DNA of 64,000 bases from assembly GCF_026151205.1 (NCBI RefSeq), contig NC_087077.1:18150475-18214474 (forward strand), written 5' to 3'. Shown here one piece after another: positions 56,125 to 64,000 of this stretch (within the stretch, counting starts at the first letter, position 1; every line of letters starts with the position of its first letter). Source of the DNA: Bolinopsis microptera. Taxonomy: Eukaryota > Ctenophora > Tentaculata > Lobata > Bolinopsidae. Position numbers and translations under genes: made by a program. The notes under the pieces were generated by a model. The model did no database searches and was not told the DNA's origin. It was given only the letters and a program-made list of their open reading frames with translations.

Positions 56125-59100
56125 ATGGCAGCAGAAGAACAAATGGATATGTCCCTTGATGATATCATCAAAGCAAAGCCCAGCATGGTGAGTGGTGCCG
56201 TTATTTTGAATTCTTTCTGCAACTTAATGTTACAGTACAGGCTTTGCTTGACCGAATACTAAAACCAGCAATATACATTTTCCGTTTACCCACTGCATAG
56301 TGGTTTTATACGTTTTTAAAGTTTTGGAGTTAGTTGAAATAAAATTATTAGAGTTTACACTTATAAATTATCTTTATTATCCCTGAGGAAAGATCAGTTT
56401 ATTAAACATCAAATCATCAGGCAGCGGTGATGAATCGTAATTCTCAGTTAATCGCAGTTGCAAATTATATTATCGCCTGGCAATATTTAAAACCGTATCT
56501 ATTCTCAGGTTAAACGTGGTGGAGGAAAAAGCAGAGGTAGTGGAGGAGGCGGTGCAGGTGGAGGAGGCGGCGGGGGAGGAAGAGGGAACAGTAGAGGGCG
56601 TGGTGGTTCCTCCAGAGGCAGACGCAACAACTCCAGAGCTACTCCTTATAGCAGAGTTTGTTTTTACTTATTTACTTTTGTTAACAGTTACTAATTACTA
56701 CTGTACTATACTATACGTCAACTCATCGTACTTAGCTTGCATAATAATGTGGGCATTTTCATTGATTTATGGGCCATCTGTTCAAAAATCTATGGCATCG
56801 GGTTTTCGACGTAAACTTGACCTAGTATCACAAAGGAGTGACACACGACTTCAATTCCTCTGGAAAAGTCTGTAGAGCGATTAAAAGTTTAAAATGAAAC
56901 TGGCTACTTATCTTAATTATCAACGTCAATTATTTATTGGCGTATTTAGGTTCTACGGTTTTAATATTAAAACAATTTTTTTTACTGCCACCCTGACTGC
57001 TGACAGAGTTGACTTCCTCTCTTATTTTGTTTGTTTTATTACCCGGATACAAATACTTAATTTCATTTCATCTTTTCAGGACACCCCCAGTGGTCGCTGG
57101 ACACATGATAAATTCGAGGGCGGCAGATCGTCACTCGGCGGTGGTGGAGGTGGCGGCGGCGGCAGGGGCGCGGGCATCGCTAAACTTCTTATCAGTAATC
57201 TGGAGTACAGTGTCAACGACCAGGACATAAGGGTTAGTTATATTTGGAATTCAGTCCTAGTTGAGATAACCTCAACTTGAGGCCTCGTAAAATACTGTGC
57301 GTGAAGTTGAAAGGTCATCCATGAGCTACATTTAAAAACCTGACGTGGATTATGTAAAGGTATTCTGGTCCCAGTATTTTGGGGGTACTTTACCTGGGAC
57401 ACTTAGGATCAGCTCGGTATTCCGGTCCCAGTATTTTGGGGGTACTTAACCTGGGACACGTAGGATCAGCTCGGTATTCTGGTCCCAGTATTTTGGGGGT
57501 ACTTTACCTGGGACACGTAGGATCAGCTCGGTATACTGGTCCCAGTATTTTGGGGGTACTTTACCTGGGACACGTAGGATCAGCTCGGTATTCTGGTCCC
57601 AGTATTTAGGAAGTACTTTACCTGGGACACGTAGGATCAGCTCGGTATACTGGTCCCAGTATTTTGGGGGTACTTTACCTGGGACACGTAGGATCAGCTC
57701 GGTATTCTGGTCCCAGTATTTTGGGGGTACTTTACCTGGGACACTTAGGATCAGCTCGGTATTCCGGTCCCAGTATTTTGGGGGTACTTTACCTGGGACA
57801 CGTAGGATCAGCTCGGTATTCTGGTCCCAGTATTTTGGGGGTACTTTACCTGGGACACGTAGGATCAGCTCAGTATTCTGGTCCCAGTATTTTGGGGGTA
57901 CTTTACCTGGGACACGTAGGATCAGCTCGGTATTCTGGTCCCAGTATTTTGGGGGTACTTTACCTGGGACACGTAGGATCAGCTTGGTATTCTGGTCCCA
58001 GTATTTTGGGGGTACTTTACCTGGGACACGTAGGATCAGCTCGGTATTCTGGTCCCAGTATTTTGGGGTTACTTTACCTGGGACACGTAGGATCAGCTCG
58101 GTATTCTGGTCCCCGTATTTTGGGGGTACTTTACCTGGGACACGTAGGATCAGCTCGGTATTCTGGTCCCCGTATTTTGGGGGTACTTTATCTGGGACAC
58201 GTATGATCAGATCGGTATTCTGGTCCCCGTATTTTGGGGGTACTTTACCTGGGACACGTAGGATCAGCTCGGTATTCTGGTCCCAGTATTTTGGGGGTAC
58301 TTAACCTGGGACACGTAGGATCAGCTCGGTATTCTGGTCCCAGTATTTTGGGGGTACTTTACCTGGGACACGTAGGATCAGATCGGTATTCTGGTCCCCG
58401 TATTTTGGGGGTACTTTATCTGGGACACGTATGATCAGATCGGTATTCTGGTCCCCGTATTTTGGGGGTACTTTACCTGGGACACGTAGGATCAGCTCGG
58501 TATTCTGGTCCCAGTATTTTGGGGGTACTTTACCTGGGACACGTAGGATCAGCTCGGTATTCTGGTCCCAGTATTTTGGAGGTACTTTACCTGGAACACT
58601 TAGGATCAGCTCGGTATTCTGGTCCCAGTATTTTGGGGGTACTTTACCTGGGACACGTAGGATCAGCTCGGTATTCTGGTCCCAGTATTTTGGGGTTACT
58701 TTACCTGGGACACGTAGGATCAGCTCGGTATTCTGGTCCCAGTATTTTGGAGGTACTTTACCTGGGACACGTAGGATCAGCTCGGTATTCTGGTCCCAGT
58801 ATTTTGGGGGTACTTTACCTGGGACACGTAGGATCAGCTCGGTATTCTCGTCCCCTTATTTTGGGGGTACTTTACCTGGGACACGTAGAATCAGCTCGGT
58901 ATTCTGGTCCCTGTATTTTGGAGGTACTTTACCTTGGACACGTAGGATCAGCTCGGTATTCTGGTCCCAGTATTTTGGAGGTACTTTATCTGGGACACGT
59001 AGGATCAGCTCGGTATTCTGGTCCCAGTATTTTGGGGGTACTTTACCTGGGACACGTAGGATCAGCTCGGTATTCTGGTCCCCTTATTTTGGGGGTACTT

Positions 59101-60531
59101 TACCTGGGACACGTAGAATCAGCTCGGTATTCTGGTCACAGTATTTTGGGGGTACTTTACCTGGGACACGTAGGATCAGCTCGGTATTCTGGTCCCAGTA
59201 TTTTGGGGGTACTTTACCTGGGACACGTAGGATCAGCTAGGTATTCTGGTCCCAGTATTTTGGAGGTACTTTACCTTGGACACGTAGGATCAGCTCGGTA
59301 TTCTGCTACCCGTATTTTGGAGGTACTTTACCTTGGACACGTAGGATCAGCTAGGTATTCTGGTCCCAGTATTTTGGGGGTACTTTACCTTGGACACGTA
59401 GGATCAGCTCGGTATTCTGGTCCCAGTATTTTGGGGGTACTTTACCTTGGACACGTAGGATCAGCTCGGTATTCTGGTCCCAGTATTTTGGGGGTACTTT
59501 ACCTGGGACACGTAGGATCAGCTCGGTATTCTGGTCCCAGTATTTTGGGGGTACTTTACCTGGGGAGAAGCCCGTACAGTCTGGATTTGACTTTTGCTCG
59601 AATGTGGGGGATTGCTTGAAAGATTGATCATATGCTGCCTTATAACTTACCCTCAAATATAAAAGATTGCCTATAGGCTGTAGCAAACTATTTTACAACA
59701 TTATAGGTTGTTATTTTATTCGTCATCAAATATTTCAGGAGTTGTTTGCTGAATTCGGAGCTATCAGAGCGTATTCCGTACACTACGATAGATCAGGACG
59801 TTCCCTTGGAACAGCAGATGTAACTTATATCAACAAATCAGACGCCGCCCGGGCCCTGAAGACCTATAATAATGTTCCCCTCGACGGTAAACCCATGATC
59901 ATAGAGTTGGTTACTGATGAACCTTTATCGACCGGTGGTGGCGGCGGTGGTGGTAACAGAAACAATGGGGGAAACAGAAATAGTAATAATAGGTAATTGC
60001 ATCTTTGTGATTCCTTTAACTGAACACCACAAAGATGAAGTTAACACTTTCAAAAACGAAACTTGACCACAGATTGATTTGCCTTATTGATTTCAAGGCT
60101 ATTGCTAGTTTAGCACGTTCGTTTGTATTGAAATTATGAGTCGCCGCGCATTTGAAAAGCAAACAATTTTGAATGGCATAGATTGCCGCGACTTTGTTCT
60201 GTCAAAGTCTGTATCATTCAGCAAAAAATTGAAATATAAGTCAATATGCCATACTCTGAATACATAGACACCTGGATTTTAAAACATGTCTACGATCAGA
60301 TTGTTTCACAATTTTTTAGCTTTTTAAATTCTCTCAAATAACACCTCAGTATTCTGATACTTGTTCTGCAGGTCCAGAGGAGGATCTGGCGGTAGGGGCA
60401 GAGGTGGGGAAAGGAGAGGAGGTCGTGGTCGTGGTGGTGGTGGCCGAGGAGGCGGCAGAGAGCAGAAGAAAACCATGACTGCCGAAGAACTGGACAAACA
60501 ATTGGACGATTACAAAAGCGCTAAAGCTTAA
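56125..60531 (+). CDS. ALYREF: ALYREF/THOC4 mRNA-export adaptor (5 exons, 258 aa)
   Basis: Nuclear adaptor that links spliced mRNA, via the UAP56 helicase and NXF1, to export as part of TREX. Exons 56125-56187, 56509-56655, 57080-57232, 59739-59992, 60372-60531; GT-AG junctions and phases agree (777 nt). The N-terminal UAP56-binding motif [10 protein letters not shown] follows the start, then a Gly/Arg-rich region. A single RRM spans ~103-185, with LLISNLEYS as RNP2 and [10 protein letters not shown] as RNP1. A second RGG-like region follows, and the C-terminal helix [13 protein letters not shown] is the second UAP56-binding motif. Human ALYREF is 257 aa, so the model is full length. Met at 56125 matches the family start; an upstream in-frame ATG at 56104 is the alternative. 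Confidence 0.93.
57361..59568. repeat. 57-bp minisatellite filling ALYREF intron 3 (~39 copies)
   Basis: Units of 57 bases, each containing TACTTTACCTGGGACACGTA and CTGGTCCCAGTATTTTGGGG. Because 57 is 19 codons and most units lack stops in two frames, frames of up to 385 codons exist, but these translate the repeat ([19 protein letters not shown]) and are flanked by intron sequence. Variant units (CCCCGTATTTT, GGTTACTTT, TCGTCCCCTTA) recur in blocks. Confidence 0.95.
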
Positions 60532-61233
60532 GCTTCCAGACCAGCCTTCCCTTACTACATACAAAGTTCTTCTTGCCTTGCCATGGACTGAAGAAATCGC
60601 CGCTAATTGTAATTGTTATGACTATTTTATCTGAAACTGCGCCAACTTGATGCTAGGCGGAACGAGGAAACTCGCTGAAGTTAACAAATGTCACATTTTT
60701 ATCCGGGATCGCATTTTCGGGTCCTTTAATCTTAAGAGTTTCACAAAGTTGACTTTTTTACAAAACATACTTTCCCAATTCCAATTTAATTAATCAGCAG
60801 AGTTAACGTTTCTGAATGCGAATGGTTGTTGGTTGTGTACTTGAACTGTTCGATTCTATGGCCATGTTTAAACTGAATATTTCAATATTTATATGCCACG
60901 TAGCTCCTCTTATATTACGAGAAAAACAACAGTTTATTTTATGACAGACTATCTTGTTTGTAAATAATAACAGATACAAATTGAACCCAGTGAAATTTGA
61001 GACAAATATTTAGTCATCCTGTCTTTTTTTACAATTAAGCCACCTTTGTAGCCACACAGCATAAAACAAAGATGGAAATAAAAAATTCTCTTCACGTAAT
61101 ATATTAAGCGTTAAAATTCATCACTTGGATTGCTTCGTGCCACAGGTTCATTAAAAGTCGTCCCTTCGAACAAAGACAATTCTCATTATATGAAACAGCA
61201 GAGCCTTGATTGGCAATCCCCCAATGGGATTAT
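60532..61233. other. ALYREF 3' UTR, converging with the Kv gene
   Basis: Runs between the ALYREF stop and the stop codon of the minus-strand channel gene. It should hold the 3' UTRs of both; no other gene seen. Confidence 0.6.
61077..61082 (+). terminator. Candidate poly(A) signal of ALYREF
   Basis: AATAAA about 550 bases after the stop codon. Other signals cannot be excluded. Confidence 0.4.
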
Positions 61234-63679
61234 TCAGTCGTCAGATGCCTTTGTGTTAGCAAGTTGGTATGCGGATTGGTTCTTCTTCAGCGACATGCAT
61301 TTCCTCGACTCGTACTGCTTACTGAAGGCACCCACTATAATGGTCAGAGGGAGAGCTAAGAAGACCATGCTGACGTACACGAACACTGTCCCGAACAACT
61401 TGCCTGGCGTTGATTGCTGCAAAACAGTATGAGAGTTAAGAGCTACCGAGCATGCAAGATGAGTCATCAAACCTTTTAACTGTGAATATCTGCTATTTAC
61501 GATGATGATTAAGTGTTATAATATGTAATTATCATTGTTCATATATTATTGTACATCATCTACTTACGGGTGCTATGTCTCCGTAACCCACTGTACTCAT
61601 CGTCACTACCGCCCACCACAAGCCATCAACTCCTGAAAAAAATTACCCATCTATTTTGATGTTCAGAATGTTAATATGTTCATGACCATCTACCTAGTTG
61701 CAACATTTCTACACTGTTATACTGAGCAATAGTTATTAGTCAAATCCGGGGCCCAGGATACGGTTCACGATTAGGGATTTCTTTAATATTTAGGGATGAT
61801 CCTCAACTATAAACTCAAATTTACCAACCTGATTTCACTGTGTCGTTGGACGTTTCTTCTAGGTAGTAAAAACTGCAGCCCGCCACAAGAATGCACATGC
61901 TCCACACGATTATTAACATGCTTAACTCGCTCACACTCTGGGCGAGCACCGTCGCTATTAGCAGTAATCTCTTGTTTTTCTTAATCAGTTTCAAAACTCT
62001 AGCGATCCTTGCTATTCTCAAAACTTTGAGTGACTTGAACTTAGTGACATCTATAAACAGTTCTAAATAGTAGGGCCCCACAGTGAAGATGTCCAGCCAA
62101 GTTGCTGGAGCTTTGGAAAAACTCAACTTATCGTAGGTTACCACAAATCTGAGCAGGACATCAAATGTGAAGTAGACAACTGTCACTGATTCCACAGCGA
62201 AACAGACCTTGGCAGTGGTGGAATTTTTGTCCTCTAAAATGACCACTATGTTAGGATCAGTTTCGAAGAGCATGAGGATAATGGAGAGGCAGATACATCC
62301 CAGGTCCATCCATCCGTAGAGCAGCCCGAAGAAGCTTGAACTGGGGTTCTGCAGGATGTTGTTGGTTTTCTGTCTGAGTCGTCCCATCTTTGTCTTGGCT
62401 TCCACCGGAATCTTTTCCTCCTCTTCCTGTGCTTTCTCTTCTTCGAACACCGACATCATCCTGAAGAAGGTCACCGACTCCTGGAAATTCACAGGATTTA
62501 GAGATTGTTCAAATAATACGTAGGCCCATCTGTAAGCCACTTTACATAGCAGATGGCTATTGTGTAGAAAGCTTTTCCAAACCCCTTCTAGTTCTACCCT
62601 GTACGTAATATGCGAACGATCCTTTAGTTAATATTAAACAGGAAAACTGTTCCTGAAGAAACATGTGATAATGGTCACACACACAACCTTCTCCTATTAG
62701 ATGTGTACACTAAAAGTGTACTCGAACCAGGAGAGTGTACATTATACAATGTACATTTGCTTAAAATGGCTTTGGTGGCCGGTGGGGTTAATTGATCAGG
62801 ACATTCTATTGTTGCTAATTAACATGTCTTACTCCCATGTTGATAATGTGGGAATTTCAGTGATTAATATCATGATACCACGTGTATGTTTTAAAGTACC
62901 TGGAACATCTCATTTGGGATAGTAGCTGGCTGATAGAGCTTGCCGTAGAGGTAAAAGTCAAATATACTCTCGAAGGCCTCAGGATTGCTGTCAAAGAAGT
63001 AGTCGCCGTGATGGGGGTCCCAGTGTGTGTCCAGGTCGGCTGATCCGAGCAGAGTTTGGGGGTACCTAGGATGGGGACGTCTGTGAATTTGCAATTTTCA
63101 GTAGATCCATCTAAAATATTGATGGTACCTTGGATATGTTTACTGCTAGATAAGAATATGTACCTGTAAAATTTTCCTAGGGATCATCTTAGAATTTGAT
63201 CAGTATTTTAATTGAGCAAGACAGCAGGTTGGGATATTCACCTCTCCAAGTAGTCTCTGTAAATCTGAAACTTCTTGCCGGACACGTTGATCAGTATCTT
63301 CTGTCCGGTGTGCGGTCCTCCAGCAGCTGTAGCGTCTCCAGGTGACCCAGATTGCATGTGCTTCGGCTGGTTGCTCGGACTCCCCGGGCAGTCTGCAAAA
63401 TATTCAGGGTTATATTCAGGACTTGAATTAAGTTTGTTCATGTTTAAAGAATTTATCAGTTCGACACATTAGATTTCATTCTCGTTCATATTCTGATCAT
63501 GGCATGGCTGTACGCTCATCTGTTGATGAACAAAGGAATGTATTATATATTATGTAGTATGTACTCTGTACCATGTAGTATGTACTATGTAGTATGTAGT
63601 ATGTACTGAGTGTTAAGGTGCAACTATTTAGTCAGCACACAGAAGTATTAAACTTACCATTATACACAACACGGGACAT
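61234..63679 (-). CDS. Voltage-gated K+ channel alpha subunit, Kv/Shaker superfamily (6 exons, 417 aa)
   Basis: Tetrameric plasma-membrane K+ channel subunit. Exons 63679-63658, 63392-63242, 63080-62900, 62480-61829, 61632-61568, 61416-61234; phases agree (1254 nt). The T1 domain spans ~40-125 (ILINVSGKKFQIY, RYPQTLLGS, DYFFDSNPEAFESI). After an acidic linker come S1 (GWMDLGCICLSIIL), S3 (WLDIFTVGPYYLELF) and S4 (LKVLRIARIARVLKLIKKNK, with five regularly spaced charges, the fourth and fifth being Lys). The pore has the K+ filter TVGYGD. S6 reads LALPLTIIVGAF, so the PVP/PIP hinge becomes PLT. The T1 zinc motif of Kv2-4 is not seen. The short C-terminus ends at KASDD. The seven-codon first exon is supported by its start, donor and phase. 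Confidence 0.9.
63545..63612 (+). repeat. (ATGTAGTATGTACT)n-like microsatellite
   Basis: Degenerate tandem run of TATGTAGTATGTACT units in the first intron of the Kv gene. Confidence 0.8.
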
Positions 63680-64000
63680 TATTGTGTAAGATTTACGCGG
63701 TTTGTCTGACGATATTAGAAAAATAATGGTAAATTATAGTAAATATTAATAATGGAATGAATAAGTAACTTTTCCTAGAAAGCTAATTCCAAAAGACTAC
63801 GATGGATTATTTTTTAAAAAATCTGCTTGACACGGTTCCGTTTATAAGCCGTAAAGGATTACATTTTATCAAGCTAAAATATAGACATTTTTCAAAACTT
63901 TTGGAATATCTTGTAAGTGGCAAGGCCGAACGTGACTTATTAACATTTTAGTGTTCAGTAGGAAGCAACACTGCTCTCGACAGACAACGGGAAGCAAAGT

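Noticed and set aside
57379-59619. Long open frames, up to 385 codons, of a repetitive Gly/Leu/Ser protein
   Set aside because: They translate the 57-bp intronic minisatellite; another frame and strand are also open, and the array lies between the spliced ALYREF exons 3 and 4.

Overview
The window is nuclear DNA from a multicellular animal, probably an invertebrate and possibly an early-branching one. It carries intron-rich orthologues of animal genes (an FMR1/FXR protein, a voltage-gated K+ channel with a T1 domain, an ALYREF/THOC4 mRNA-export adaptor, a LACTB-like hydrolase) and two intronless class A GPCRs, in AT-rich DNA full of LINE, LTR, mariner-type and fold-back repeats. I cannot fix the phylum from sequence alone. 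All exon models below come from reading splice sites, phase and family resemblance by eye.

Layout. 1-9.6 kb is gene-free repeat DNA: the end of a GTGAC-motif element, a ~5 kb near-palindromic fold-back element, and several smaller inverted-repeat elements sharing GC-rich modules. 9.6-13.3 kb is unannotatable apart from an 84-bp duplication. 13.3-34.6 kb is one minus-strand FMR1/FXR gene (14 coding exons, 660 aa predicted). Its ~12 kb ninth intron holds two tandem plus-strand GPCR genes, a mariner-type MITE and a 38-bp minisatellite. Its fourth intron holds a 3.2 kb non-coding TIR element built of a motif repeated about every 155 bp and reversing orientation midway.

35.9-50.2 kb is a stack of nested transposons. 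A plus-strand LINE is interrupted by a SINE-like insert, by a minus-strand LINE and by an LTR element with apparently identical LTRs. The minus-strand LINE is itself interrupted by a 4.8 kb TIR element carrying a 2.25 kb polypyrimidine satellite and a second copy of the mariner MITE. Target-site duplications mark most junctions, so the order of insertion can be read.

50.7-52.3 kb is another non-coding TIR element with its own iterated GTGACGGAC motif. After a LINE fragment comes a LACTB-like gene with an internal deletion (53.2-54.9 kb), then ALYREF (56.1-60.5 kb, plus) with a 57-bp minisatellite filling its third intron, converging on a Kv channel gene (61.2-63.7 kb, minus).

The cellular genes form no obvious pathway. 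FMR1 and ALYREF are both mRNA-handling proteins, and the GPCRs and Kv channel are membrane signalling proteins. The most unusual material is in the repeats: two element families sharing a plan of TIR, 4-bp target duplication and a GTGAC-type motif iterated at 150-180 bp.
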